Positions 51,560 to 59,176 of a stretch of DNA of 64,000 nucleotides are shown here, in pieces. A program made the position numbers and the translations under genes. The first letter of the stretch is position 1. Each line of letters opens with the position of its first letter. Below the pieces are notes generated by a model. The model was not told the origin of the DNA and ran no database searches. It saw only the letters and a program-made list of their open reading frames with translations. Source of the DNA: [Lactobacillus] rogosae (GTDB taxonomy: Bacteria > Bacillota > Clostridia > Lachnospirales > Lachnospiraceae); assembly GCA_900112995.1 (NCBI GenBank), contig FONU01000014.1, forward strand, positions 32,655 through 96,654. Direction: 5' to 3'.

Positions 51560-53344
51560 TTGAAGAAGAAAACAAGATGTTACATATATACTCGTGTATC
51601 TACAGCCATTCAGGTTGATGGCTATAGTCTTGATGCACAGAAGGACAAGCTAAGAAAATATGCAGAATTTCAAGATATGGAGATTGTAGGAGAATATTCT
51701 GATGAAGGACATTCCGGTAAGAATATAAAAGGTCGTCAGGAATTTATGCGGATGTTGAATGATATTGAAGATGGCAAGGACGGAGTTGATTTCGTCCTTG
51801 TATTTAAATTATCCCGATTTGGCAGAAATGCGGCGGATGTACTCAGCTCTTTACAGCTTATGCAGGATTATGGTGTGAACCTAATCTGTGTGGAAGATGG
51901 AATCGACAGTTCAAAAGAAGCCGGTAAACTGCTTATATCTATCATTGCGGCCGTAGCAGAGATGGAGCGGGAAAATATCAGAGTGCAGACAATGGCTGGG
52001 CGTGAGCAGAAGGCGAGAGAAGGTAAATGGAATGGCGGATTTGCTCCGTATGGATATAGGCTGGAAAATGGGGAACTTGTTATTGCGGAGGATGAAGTGG
52101 AAATTATTCAAATGATTTTTGACAGGTATATTCATACCAATGATGGAATCAATGGCGTGGCAAATTATCTGAACAATCATGGATATACAAAGAAGCTGCG
52201 TCAGAATGGAACAATACCGGGGTTCTCGGCCAGCTTTATCAAGAAGATAATTGATAACCCGGTATATATGGGGAAGATAGCATATGGACGCAGGCGTACA
52301 GAGAAGAAAACAGGAACCCGTAATGAAACTCATGTAGTGGAGCAATCAGATTTCCCTGTTTATGAGGGAGTTCATGAAGCAATTATTGCCGAGGAAGACT
52401 GGAAACTTGCACAGGAAAAGCGTTCAAAAAATAATTACAAGCGTGAAAAAATTCATGATCCGGAACATGCACATATTTTGTCTGGTATATTAAAATGTCC
52501 TTGCTGTGGAAAAGGAATGTATGGAAATATTGCTAAAGCAGGGCGAAAAGATAACAAGACCAGATATTACTATTATTGTAAGAATACCGTGAATGCTACC
52601 GGGCACAAGTGTACGTTCCGATGTAACATCGAGCAGACACAGATTGATGATATGCTTGCAAAGCTGATTACAGCAATGACAAAAGAAGGAAAATTCAAGG
52701 ATGCCATTCAGGATAAAATAGGAGCAACTGTTGACACGACGGACCTGGAAAAGCAGTTATCTGTGTTAAATGCAAGTCTTCATCAGGCAGAGACTATTAA
52801 AACACGCCTTGAACAGCAGATGGATAATCTGGATGTTACAGATACCCATTACGATAAAAAAATAGTAGATTTGCAGAGACGATTGGATGCTCAATATGAT
52901 AAAATAGATGAAGTGGAAGAAACAATGGCAGAACTGAAGTCTCAGATTTATGAGCTTAAGAAAAATCAGATTGATGCAGATAGCATATACGGATTTTTAG
53001 GTGCTTTTAATGAAGTGTATTCAGAATGTACGGATGCTGAAAAGAAACAGTTCATGCAGGCATTTATTGAACGTATTGACATATTCCAAGAAAGACGGGA
53101 AGATGGAAATTGGATTCAGAATATTAAGTTTCAGTTTCCAGTACCGATTATTAAAGAAGGCAAGGAAGTAGCACAAATCAAGGGAATTTCTTTGGACAAG
53201 GAGAAATCAGATGAGCATATGGTTTCCTTGGAAAAGTTATCAACACTTGAGACGGTTGTTCTTTTGTCCCAATTGAAACAAAAGCCAGATGATTACATTA
53301 ATGTCACAATTGAACTTGATGATATGGATATAACATCTGCATAG
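51560..53344 (+). CDS. Large serine recombinase (integrase/resolvase family)
   Basis: The 594-residue protein catalyses integration and excision of the element. The resolvase domain (residues about 1-150) starts with CYIYTRVSTAIQVDGYSLDAQ, where the Ser after RV is the nucleophile; LVFKLSRFGRNAADVL and MERENIRVQTMAG follow. A recombinase domain (about 160-270), a zinc ribbon (CPCCGKGMYGN then CKNTVNATGHKC), a coiled coil (about 395-470) and a C-terminal part come next. TTG 51560 fits AGGAG spacing; GTG 51551 is an alternative. The last residues (IELDDMDITSA) resemble the rlmD tail (FSLEDMDLSGF), and the rlmD-tail fragment continues in frame after the stop. Confidence 0.9.
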   Translation: MKKKTRCYIYTRVSTAIQVDGYSLDAQKDKLRKYAEFQDMEIVGEYSDEGHSGKNIKGRQEFMRMLNDIEDGKDGVDFVLVFKLSRFGRNAADVLSSLQLMQDYGVNLICVEDGIDSSKEAGKLLISIIAAVAEMERENIRVQTMAGREQKAREGKWNGGFAPYGYRLENGELVIAEDEVEIIQMIFDRYIHTNDGINGVANYLNNHGYTKKLRQNGTIPGFSASFIKKIIDNPVYMGKIAYGRRRTEKKTGTRNETHVVEQSDFPVYEGVHEAIIAEEDWKLAQEKRSKNNYKREKIHDPEHAHILSGILKCPCCGKGMYGNIAKAGRKDNKTRYYYYCKNTVNATGHKCTFRCNIEQTQIDDMLAKLITAMTKEGKFKDAIQDKIGATVDTTDLEKQLSVLNASLHQAETIKTRLEQQMDNLDVTDTHYDKKIVDLQRRLDAQYDKIDEVEETMAELKSQIYELKKNQIDADSIYGFLGAFNEVYSECTDAEKKQFMQAFIERIDIFQERREDGNWIQNIKFQFPVPIIKEGKEVAQIKGISLDKEKSDEHMVSLEKLSTLETVVLLSQLKQKPDDYINVTIELDDMDITSA

Positions 53345-53487
53345 ACTAATGCAACATATGATGAGATAAAGAAGTATGTGTCTGAACATAATGACGGCAT
53401 GAAGGTTTCCAATCTGTATATTTCACAGGTAAAGAGAGCGCAATTGTGGAGGCATTGAAGCATTTTAAGATGATTCAGAAAAACTAA
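53345..53487 (+). pseudogene. Broken copy of the rlmD C-terminal tail (right element boundary)
   Basis: Directly after the recombinase stop, the same frame reads ATYDEIKKYVSEHNDGMKVS and then NLYISQVKRA. It matches ATYEQIKTYVLEQTGLKVSS and LYIAQIKKK of the rlmD tail. A deletion of roughly 25-30 codons with a frame change follows, then AIVEALKHFKMIQKN matches DAIMQAFRHFGII. It is therefore a non-functional, displaced or ancestral copy of the tail and marks the right end of the insertion. Confidence 0.8.
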
Positions 53488-53549
53488 AAAGAGTCTGGTA
53501 AATCGGAATTTATCAAGCTGTTAATTTTGAAAATTTCTTTGAAAAACTA

Positions 53550-53580
53550 TTGACTCCTACGCAACGTAATAGTTTACGAT
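53550..53580 (+). promoter_or_regulatory. MerR-type promoter with 19-bp spacer
   Basis: TTGACT (53550-53555) and TACGAT (53575-53580) are 19 bp apart. The spacer CCTACGCAACGTAATAGTT carries an imperfect dyad. Over-long spacers with a dyad are the hallmark of promoters remodelled by MerR-family activators, so this is probably the autoregulated promoter of the gene behind it. Confidence 0.7.
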
Positions 53581-53606
53581 ATGTTTATCGAGAGGAGGAA
53601 ATGACA

Positions 53607-54341
53607 ATGATGACAGTGAATGAGGTAAGTAAATTAACAGGAGTGAGTATACGCACTCTGCAGTATTATGATACCATTGGTCTCTTAAAACCTATTGAAT
53701 ATACAGAGTCAGGTTATAGGTTGTATGACGATACATCCTTGGAAAGGCTGCAACAAATTTTACTGTTTAAAGAATTGGAATTTCCGCTTAAGGAGATTAA
53801 AAAGATAATTGATGCCCCTAACTTTGACAGGAACAAAGCATTAGAGCAGCAGATTGAATTGCTAACTATGAAAAAAGAGCATCTTGAAAATCTTATTAGT
53901 TTCGCTCGAGGAATAAAAGGAATAGGAGTGAAATATATGGATTTTAAAGTATTTGATACAACAAAGATTGATGAGTATTCTAAACGAGCAAAAGAACAAT
54001 GGGGACAAACCTCTGAGTATAAGGAGTTTGAAGAGAAAACAAAGAACTGGACGAAAGACGATGAAGCTACTGTTGCAAATGAGTTTATGCAATTATTTGT
54101 TGAATTCGGACAAATGAAAGAAATGGACCCAGAAGATGAACAGGTGCAGTTGCAGGTAAGGAAACTTCAGGATTACATTACAGATCATTTTTATACATGT
54201 TCTGATAAGATTTTATGCGGTCTTGGAAGAATGTATGCCGGTGGAGGAGAACTTACGGAAAATATTGATGATGTTGGAGGAGTTGGCACAGCAGAGTTTG
54301 CAAGTAAAGCTATTGATATATTTTATATGAGCGGAAGGTAA
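53607..54341 (+). CDS. MerR-family regulator with TipAS drug-binding domain
   Basis: The 244-residue protein has an N-terminal MerR winged helix (VNEVSKLTGVSIRTLQYYDTIGLLKPIEYTESGYRLYD), a dimerisation helix (about 75-115) and a C-terminal TipAS domain (about 125-244, QWGQTSEYKEFEEKTKNW then FYTCSDKILCGLGRMYAGGGE). TipAL/Mta-type proteins bind thiopeptides or hydrophobic drugs and activate transporters. GGAGG lies 8 bases before ATG 53607. The open frame from 53550 starts within the promoter and is rejected. No transporter gene is adjacent; the tiny membrane protein at 54370 is the only downstream gene. Confidence 0.92.
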   Translation: MMTVNEVSKLTGVSIRTLQYYDTIGLLKPIEYTESGYRLYDDTSLERLQQILLFKELEFPLKEIKKIIDAPNFDRNKALEQQIELLTMKKEHLENLISFARGIKGIGVKYMDFKVFDTTKIDEYSKRAKEQWGQTSEYKEFEEKTKNWTKDDEATVANEFMQLFVEFGQMKEMDPEDEQVQLQVRKLQDYITDHFYTCSDKILCGLGRMYAGGGELTENIDDVGGVGTAEFASKAIDIFYMSGR

Positions 54342-54369
54342 ATTTAAGTTTGTAACGAAGGTATTTGCG

Positions 54370-54516
54370 ATGAAAGGAATTAAGATTGAGTTATTGGGGA
54401 TTGCAATAATACCTTTAGGAATTGCTGTGACAACAAATAATTTTTGGGGATATGTCCTAGGTGTTCTTGGATTTGGCGTCGCTGTAGTTGGCTGTTTTCT
54501 AAAAGATAATCACTGA
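54370..54516 (+). CDS. Tiny two-span membrane protein (48 residues)
   Basis: The product MKGIKIELLGIAIIPLGIAV and onward has two hydrophobic segments (about residues 8-22 and 26-42) joined by TTNNFW, and ends KDNH. A modest GAAGG site precedes it. It lies 28 bp after the TipAS regulator gene and before a terminator, so it may belong to that regulon. There is no recognised family. Confidence 0.5.
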   Translation: MKGIKIELLGIAIIPLGIAVTTNNFWGYVLGVLGFGVAVVGCFLKDNH

Positions 54517-54564
54517 TAACTTCTTGTTTGAAAAATTGAGAAAACGTAATATTGAACAAAAAAG

Positions 54565-54604
54565 AAATGCACAGTTCTTAGCTTATCGTGAACTGTGCAT
54601 TTTT
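54565..54604. terminator. Bidirectional terminator
   Basis: AAATGCACAGTTC (54565-54577) and GAACTGTGCATTT (54590-54602) form perfect 13-bp arms, with A-rich and T-rich flanks. It serves the convergent small ORF and cupin gene. Confidence 0.88.
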
Positions 54605-54622
54605 GTAAATAAATACTTTTAA

Positions 54623-54976
54623 TTAGCCGATTACGGCATCCTCTGCTGTAAAATGTTCCAGAGAATTTTCTTTTACCTGAATGCAGATATAAGTAATTCC
54701 AGAAATATCGGATGCAAAAAACTGACGCTTTGCAGCAGGTGCGATTTTTAGCCAGTCTCCAGTTGAAAGGCTAATTTCTTCTCCATCAATTATGGCTTTG
54801 CCGTTACCTGAAAGAATTCCATAGATTTCTTCATTTTCATTATGAGAATGAACAAATGGGACATTTGCTCCTGCAGGTAGTTTGTTTAAACTGATTTCTG
54901 CACCTGTTAAAGACAACTTTTCATGCAGCTCAATTCGGTTTTCCTTTCCAATAGTTGTTTTTGTGTAATTTGCCAT
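54623..54976 (-). CDS. Small cupin-domain protein
   Basis: The 117-residue protein is a single cupin barrel. Motif 1 is PFVHSHNENEEIYGILSGNG (metal-ligand His and Glu) and motif 2 is around STGDWLKIAPAAKRQFFA. ATG 54976 has GGAGG 7 bases upstream; the longer open frame runs through the divergent promoter and is rejected. It is divergently transcribed from the HxlR-type gene, which probably controls it. Cupins of this size often handle small reactive compounds, but substrate is unknown. Confidence 0.87.
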   Translation of the reverse strand: MANYTKTTIGKENRIELHEKLSLTGAEISLNKLPAGANVPFVHSHNENEEIYGILSGNGKAIIDGEEISLSTGDWLKIAPAAKRQFFASDISGITYICIQVKENSLEHFTAEDAVIG

Positions 54977-55022
54977 AATAATACCTCCATAGTTAATTTG
55001 TAGTTTCTGGTTGCTTGGTATT

Positions 55023-55051
55023 AGTATAGTGTGAGACACATACAAAAACAA
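55023..55051 (-). promoter_or_regulatory. SigA promoter of the cupin gene
   Basis: Read on the minus strand, TTGTTT (55051-55046), a 17-bp spacer and TATACT (55028-55023) lie about 47 bp before the cupin start. GTACGCAC and GTACACTC direct repeats just upstream, in the shared intergenic region, are candidate HxlR-type binding half-sites. Confidence 0.6.
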
Positions 55052-55118
55052 GTACGCACCTTTTTGTAACTGTACACTCAAAAATGAATGTGTTACAATA
55101 GACTCGGAGGTGAGAATT

Positions 55119-55451
55119 ATGCGAGCAAAAGAAGAATTACCGGAATGCCCAGTTGCAACAGCAGTATCTCTTATCGGAGGAAAATGGAAACTGCTGATTT
55201 TGCGTAACTTGAAAGAGCGTCCATGGAGATTCAATGAGCTACAACGAAGTATAGATGGTATTTCACAAAAGGTTTTGACAGATAGTTTAAGACAAATGAT
55301 GAGTGATGGGCTGGCATATCGCCACGATTACCATGAGCAGCCACCGAGAGTTGAATACGGCTTAACGGAACTCGGAACAAAAATGCTTCCAATTGTTAAT
55401 TCACTTGCTGACTTTGGTAACTACTATAAATCAATTATTGAACAGAATTAA
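55119..55451 (+). CDS. HxlR-family transcriptional regulator
   Basis: The 110-residue winged-helix protein follows the family pattern: ECPVATAVSLIGGKWKLLIL with the family's N-terminal Cys, RPWRFNELQRSIDGISQKVLTDSLRQM, and YGLTELGTKMLPIVNSLADFG. Members such as HxlR and HypR respond to aldehydes, hypochlorite or electrophiles through that Cys. GGAGGTG lies 6 bases before ATG 55119. It is divergent from the cupin gene and probably regulates it and itself. Confidence 0.92.
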   Translation: MRAKEELPECPVATAVSLIGGKWKLLILRNLKERPWRFNELQRSIDGISQKVLTDSLRQMMSDGLAYRHDYHEQPPRVEYGLTELGTKMLPIVNSLADFGNYYKSIIEQN

Positions 55452-55585
55452 GGACGTTAGTATTTGAAAAGCTTGAACAATTCCAGTTTTGATTTGACTT
55501 AATTCATAACATTTATTAACTGTTATATCTTATCCTCGTGAAGTCCGCAACCCCTTGAAAATGCTAAATTTGTAGCGAGTGAGTT

Positions 55586-55665
55586 TGCCCTTACGCTTTC
55601 CCTTGTGTTATATCCTTTTCCCTCATGTTACGAATGCTCACAAGGGCAAAATTAAGGGAAAGAAA
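55586..55665. repeat. Repeat R1 (AAGGGAAA-type), left end of the mobilizable element
   Basis: The core is CAAGGGCAAAATTAAGGGAA (55641-55660), related to R2 (61606-61650) in the same orientation and to R3 (63935-63987) in inverse orientation. TTTCCCTTGTGTTATATCC precedes it. Homology with R2 continues downstream (AATGGCAGGAAG against AATGGCGGGAAG). The remaining gap 55452-55763 contains no gene. Confidence 0.7.
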
Positions 55666-55763
55666 ATCCAGTAACAAATTATAACATGAAATGAAAATGG
55701 CAGGAAGAACGGATTGAAATGCTTTCAAAACTTTTAGAAAATTAAGGAAAGGACAGATAAGAT

Positions 55764-56003
55764 ATGAGATTGATTTATGCAAGATATAATCCGCAATGTA
55801 ATAGCATAGATGTAACCACGTTTGAAAATGTAGTGCTTAGAATTGATTGCAATAAGGCAGAGGAAGGATTGAGAACTACTCCCGGCTCCCAGTGTTCGTT
55901 GAATGCTTTGGCTATTGATAATCCATTAGAATATGCAAGATTATACTTGGATGGAGAAATGCAAGTATGGGTTGATGCAGAGGATCGTTTAGATACGTGG
56001 TGA
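55764..56003 (+). CDS. Small conserved protein, DUF6061-like
   Basis: The 79-residue protein (MRLIYARYNPQCNSIDVTTF...NPLEYARLYLDGEMQVWVD) is beta-rich at the start and ends in the NPLEYARLYLDG motif that I associate with DUF6061 proteins of Firmicute mobile elements. That assignment is from memory and tentative. AAGGAAAGG precedes the ATG. The function is unknown. Confidence 0.6.
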   Translation: MRLIYARYNPQCNSIDVTTFENVVLRIDCNKAEEGLRTTPGSQCSLNALAIDNPLEYARLYLDGEMQVWVDAEDRLDTW

Positions 56004-56133
56004 TTTTGCTAATATAATATCATGATAGAGGTCTAGTACTAAAAATTCCAGAAAAATATATAGAACGTACGGTTATTCCATAATAAGAGGCAGGAATCTT
56101 AAGTTTCTAGATGTTTGAATTTTGCCTTAAGGT

Positions 56134-56177
56134 AAATAGAGAGGACACATTGATTTTTCAGTGTATCCCCTCTATTT
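56134..56177 (+). terminator. Terminator-like hairpin before the sdpR-like gene
   Basis: AAATAGAG-A-GGA... pairs with ...TCC-CCTCTATTT over about 17 positions with a few mismatches around a short loop. Its right arm overlaps the first operator at 56172. Confidence 0.5.
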
Positions 56178-56251
56178 AAAATTATTTTTAAATAGTTCTT
56201 GCACAAAAACAAATAGCATGCTAAAATCTATTTAAAGAAAGTTTTAAATAG
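56172..56251 (+). promoter_or_regulatory. Promoter with twin palindromic operators for the sdpR/sdpI-like operon
   Basis: TTGCAC (56199-56204), a 17-bp spacer and TAAAAT (56222-56227) form a good SigA promoter. It is bracketed by two 24-base palindromes, CTATTTAAA-N6-TTTAAATAG, at 56172-56195 and 56228-56251. They are spaced 56 bp centre to centre. The second lies between the -10 box and the start codon. They are the obvious binding sites for the ArsR-type autorepressor encoded next. Confidence 0.8.
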
Positions 56252-56260
56252 GTAAAAGAT

Positions 56261-56530
56261 ATGGGAGAAACTAACATTTTTAAAGTATTGGCAGATAGCC
56301 AGCGAAGAGACATTCTTATTATGTTGAGAAATGAACGATTAAATGCCGGAGAGATTGCTGAAAAATTACAGATTACACCGGCTGCTCTTTCTTATCATTT
56401 AAAATTACTTAAAAACGCAGACTTGATATCTGAATATAAAGAGAAAAACTTTGTTTATTATGAAATCAACACTACGGTTTTCGATGAATTAATTATATGG
56501 GTTAACCAGTTTGGAGGAAAAAAAGTATGA
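56261..56530 (+). CDS. ArsR-family autorepressor, SdpR-like
   Basis: The 89-residue winged-helix protein (IFKVLADSQRRDILIMLRNERLNAGEIAEKLQITPAALSYHLKLLKNADLI) lacks the metal-binding ELCVC motif of ArsR/SmtB and resembles B. subtilis SdpR, an autorepressor sequestered by its membrane partner SdpI. Its stop overlaps the SdpI-like start by 4 bases (ATGA), and two identical operators flank its promoter. Confidence 0.9.
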   Translation: MGETNIFKVLADSQRRDILIMLRNERLNAGEIAEKLQITPAALSYHLKLLKNADLISEYKEKNFVYYEINTTVFDELIIWVNQFGGKKV

Positions 56531-57213
56531 AAAAAATAATGTGGATAGTAGCAATGATACCAGTTGTAGTTACAAGTGTTGTACTACAGTTTATGCCTGA
56601 TATTATACCTATGCATCATGACTTGGAGGGAAACACTGACAGATGGGGAAGTAAAACAGAAAGCTTTATTTTTCCGGTAATTATTTTGTTTATTACACTG
56701 TTTTGGCACTTGCTAATCTATGTGTTTGAGAAAAAATCAAAAAATGCAAATACAGAAAAGGAACAGATGGAAGCAAAATCTTCTGCAAAGGTATTATGTG
56801 TTGTAGGAATTTCGCAAGCAATCATGTTCGGGATTATGCATTATTTTATTCTTTATTCTTCTTGGATACAGGCAAATGCAGGTGGTGAACATGCGGTTAT
56901 TGACATTGCAAAAGTTTCATGTATTTTGTGTGGTATTATATTTATTGTATTAGGAAATTTTATGACAAAGGCAAAACGAAATGCAGTAGTGGGAGTTCGA
57001 ACCGTTTGGAGTATGCACAATGATAATACATGGAGAAAGAGTAACCGCTTTGGTGCAATATGTATTATTATTACGGGGTTATTGACTATCATTACAACCG
57101 TATTTACAAGTGGGATGACTGGCACAATCTTTATGTTGATTTATTTATTATTAGCAACAATTGTAACTGTGGTATACTCAAAAAAGATATATGATAAGGA
57201 AATAAAAAAATAA
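56527..57213 (+). CDS. SdpI-family membrane protein
   Basis: The 228-residue protein has a DUF1648-like N-terminus (WIVAMIPVVVTSVVLQFMPDIIPMHHDLEGNTDRWGSK) and a C-terminal SdpI domain (LGNFMTKAKRNAVVGVRTVWSMHNDNTWRKSNRFG), with about six membrane segments. SdpI confers immunity to the SdpC toxin in B. subtilis and captures SdpR at the membrane. No toxin gene is present, so here it is probably an immunity or stress-sensing cargo of the mobile element. Confidence 0.9.
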   Translation: MKKIMWIVAMIPVVVTSVVLQFMPDIIPMHHDLEGNTDRWGSKTESFIFPVIILFITLFWHLLIYVFEKKSKNANTEKEQMEAKSSAKVLCVVGISQAIMFGIMHYFILYSSWIQANAGGEHAVIDIAKVSCILCGIIFIVLGNFMTKAKRNAVVGVRTVWSMHNDNTWRKSNRFGAICIIITGLLTIITTVFTSGMTGTIFMLIYLLLATIVTVVYSKKIYDKEIKK

Positions 57214-57258
57214 TTTGTATCTTTATGCGAGAGGGTGAAATTCCAGTCTTTTACGGAG

Positions 57259-57304
57259 AGATAACAAACGAAGGGAGGCAATTGCCTCCCTTCGTTTGTT
57301 ATCT
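57259..57304. terminator. Perfect 46-bp palindrome, bidirectional terminator
   Basis: Bases 57259-57281 (AGATAACAAACGAAGGGAGG and 3 more) are exactly complementary to 57282-57304 with no unpaired centre. The palindrome contains the stop codon of the relaxase gene and lies 45 bp after the SdpI-like gene. T-runs are weak on both sides, so a role in DNA binding is also possible. Confidence 0.8.
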
Positions 57305-58825
57305 ACTCCTTCCACGGTTTGGTGGAGAATATGGTCTTGTTAACTCTCGCTCCTTTATGTCCTGTTTCTTAGATATAAGCCTATCGTGTAGAGACTGTGG
57401 CTTTTCTCCATACCGTTGTTTCCAATTCTTAAGGCTGTCCTGATAATCCCCATAAGCTGTCTCTGACTTATGAAATGCTTTGTAGAAGGCTTCCGCATTC
57501 TGATACCCGTATTCCTTTACGATATGGGATAATCGGGCTTTCATTCGGGAAATACGTTCCTCCAATCCGGCTATCTCTGTTGAAAGTTCGGAACGCCTTT
57601 TTGCTTTGAAGATACCTTTGCTGTCGGACAGTTCAATTTCAAGGTCACTTCGCTGTTTCTCGAGTGCAAAAATTGCTTTATTCTGTTCTTGCAGCTTTTG
57701 ATAAATTTCGCATAAGTGCTTGTAAGAAACTGCTTCCGGTGATGGCTGTGGTCTTGGCGGTATGGCAGGCTTTGGTGTATCTGTCTGCTTTCTGCTTTCT
57801 TCTGGTACAGCTTTCTGCTCTTTGAAATCTGTGTTCTCCGGTCTTGCTTCAAGCTCTTTGGAAATTACTTTATCTGCAAGCTCCAGAGTTTTGAGAAATA
57901 CTTTGGAGATTAACAGTTCTAATACTGCAATGGCAGTACCGATAATGGAAGATAACAGATTCGGTCTGTTTCCGTAAAGCCATACGGATTCCACAATCTT
58001 GTCCGTTATCCGTTCCTTTTTTATCTGCATGATTTCTGACTTGGAAACACCCGTTACAATCGCTCTGTCAACAGTCTGATTCCACAAGGTGCGTTTACTG
58101 TTGTCTGCCTCAATCTCGGTGGCTTTCGGATTGTTCTTACCAATCTTTTTGGTGGCAAGATACATACCGCCACGCTCAAAAACTTCTAACCGCTGGCTTT
58201 TATCCCACACATACTGATTGATAAGATTGGTATAATCCTGCTTGACGGTATCAAGGAAATTTTCAGCCTTGAAGTGTTTATCCTTAATGGAGAAAATCTG
58301 TCTTTCGTATACCTCACCTTTGTGAATCACCTTACACCTTTTACGGATATTTCCTTCTTCATCAAGTATCTCTTTCTTGGTGCGTACATGATTTCCCTTT
58401 TCGTCATAGAACATATTGCGGGTGGCAACCTTTTCTATGGGCTGTTCCAAGAGTGTACGCTCCGAAAAAATGAGATGGATGTGATAGTTGGTTTTCCGCT
58501 TATTGTGATGCAGGGCTGCGATACAGTCCGTTCCGTAAGTCTGTCTGAAATGGTCTGTAAATATCTGCAACAGTCTGTCTGGAGGATACTCCGTAAAAGA
58601 TTCCGGCAGGGCTATGATCAATTCCCTTGCCTCAATACATTTCCCCTCCGTACCGTTTTTTTTAAATTCTGCCTGATTATATTTTGCAAGGTCAGTCCAA
58701 AAATTACGGTCTGTGGTTTCATATACCGCATACAGATTTTCCTGCTTCTTTGGGCTTGAAATATAATAAATTCTTCCCCGGACATTGTGGAGCTTCGTCA
58801 TCTGAATAAATGAATTTCTTGGCAT
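57299..58825 (-). CDS. MobA/MobL-type relaxase
   Basis: The 508-residue protein nicks oriT to start conjugative mobilisation. The relaxase domain covers about residues 1-230: MPRNSFIQMTKLHNVRGRIYYI, the region with ELIIALPESF, and the metal-binding HxH in NYHIHLIFSER near residue 120. The second half is linker and coiled coil (KLQEQNKAIFALEKQRSDLE...GLEERISRMKARL). ATG 58825 has AAGGAGGAAG upstream; the longer frame to 58852 is rejected. No coupling protein or secretion gene is present, so transfer would need a helper. The oriT candidate lies directly upstream. Confidence 0.88.
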   Translation of the reverse strand: MPRNSFIQMTKLHNVRGRIYYISSPKKQENLYAVYETTDRNFWTDLAKYNQAEFKKNGTEGKCIEARELIIALPESFTEYPPDRLLQIFTDHFRQTYGTDCIAALHHNKRKTNYHIHLIFSERTLLEQPIEKVATRNMFYDEKGNHVRTKKEILDEEGNIRKRCKVIHKGEVYERQIFSIKDKHFKAENFLDTVKQDYTNLINQYVWDKSQRLEVFERGGMYLATKKIGKNNPKATEIEADNSKRTLWNQTVDRAIVTGVSKSEIMQIKKERITDKIVESVWLYGNRPNLLSSIIGTAIAVLELLISKVFLKTLELADKVISKELEARPENTDFKEQKAVPEESRKQTDTPKPAIPPRPQPSPEAVSYKHLCEIYQKLQEQNKAIFALEKQRSDLEIELSDSKGIFKAKRRSELSTEIAGLEERISRMKARLSHIVKEYGYQNAEAFYKAFHKSETAYGDYQDSLKNWKQRYGEKPQSLHDRLISKKQDIKERELTRPYSPPNRGRSR

Positions 58826-58965
58826 GTGCTTCCTCCTTTCCGTATCTGCCAAGTACGAAGCTGCAAGAAATGAGGATGGGAAACTTTCTAATGTGAAAGT
58901 GAGTAGGCTACATAGGTAGCCTGTCTACGAACATATCCGCCTGTCGGCGAAAAGCTCCCAGCAGG

Positions 58966-59017
58966 GCGAAATACACAGAGTACAAATCGTAAGATTTGTG
59001 CGAGGGGTGTATTTCGC
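58966..59017. other. Candidate oriT hairpins
   Basis: GCGAAATACAC (58966-58976) pairs with GTGTATTTCGC (59007-59017) and encloses a second hairpin CAAATC-GTAA-GATTTG (58983-58998). GTGCGAGGGG follows the inner hairpin, reminiscent of nic regions such as GTGCGCCCT. The location between relaxase and excisionase genes fits oriT. Further upstream, GTAGGCTAC and GTAGCCTGTCTAC dyads lie near 58913-58928. The 351-bp gap 58826-59176 has no gene. Confidence 0.5.
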
Positions 59018-59176
59018 TCTCAAACGCCGAGGGCTTGTATAAAAAAGTTTCTTCCCCACTTCTTAAATTTCCAGTTGTATCTTAGAGGAAGCACATGGTA
59101 TAATCTATTTGCGTGTAGGTATATCATGGCTTCGGTCAGATACATACCTTAGGGATGGTCTTAGGACTGTCCCTAT

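Larger units (their letters stand above)
39246..53487. mobile_element. Integrated serine-recombinase element at the rlmD 3' end, carrying an R-M-like cassette
   Basis: The limits are set by the candidate core at 39246 and by the broken rlmD-tail copy ending at 53487. Contents, left to right: HTH regulator, two TcmP proteins, a radical-SAM-like protein, methyltransferase, helicase/nuclease, XRE regulator (minus strand), minimal RepA, two small proteins, DinD, and a large serine recombinase at the right end. No relaxase, coupling protein or secretion genes are seen, so this is at most an integrative element mobilised in trans, or a decayed one. Confidence 0.7.

Noticed and set aside
54977..55234. 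Long N-terminal extension of the cupin gene
   Set aside because: It would run through the divergent promoter region and the HxlR start; the ATG at 54976 has a perfect ribosome site.
58274..58759. A 161-codon plus-strand frame inside the relaxase gene
   Set aside because: It is antisense to conserved relaxase sequence, including the HxH region, and has no ribosome site or family match.
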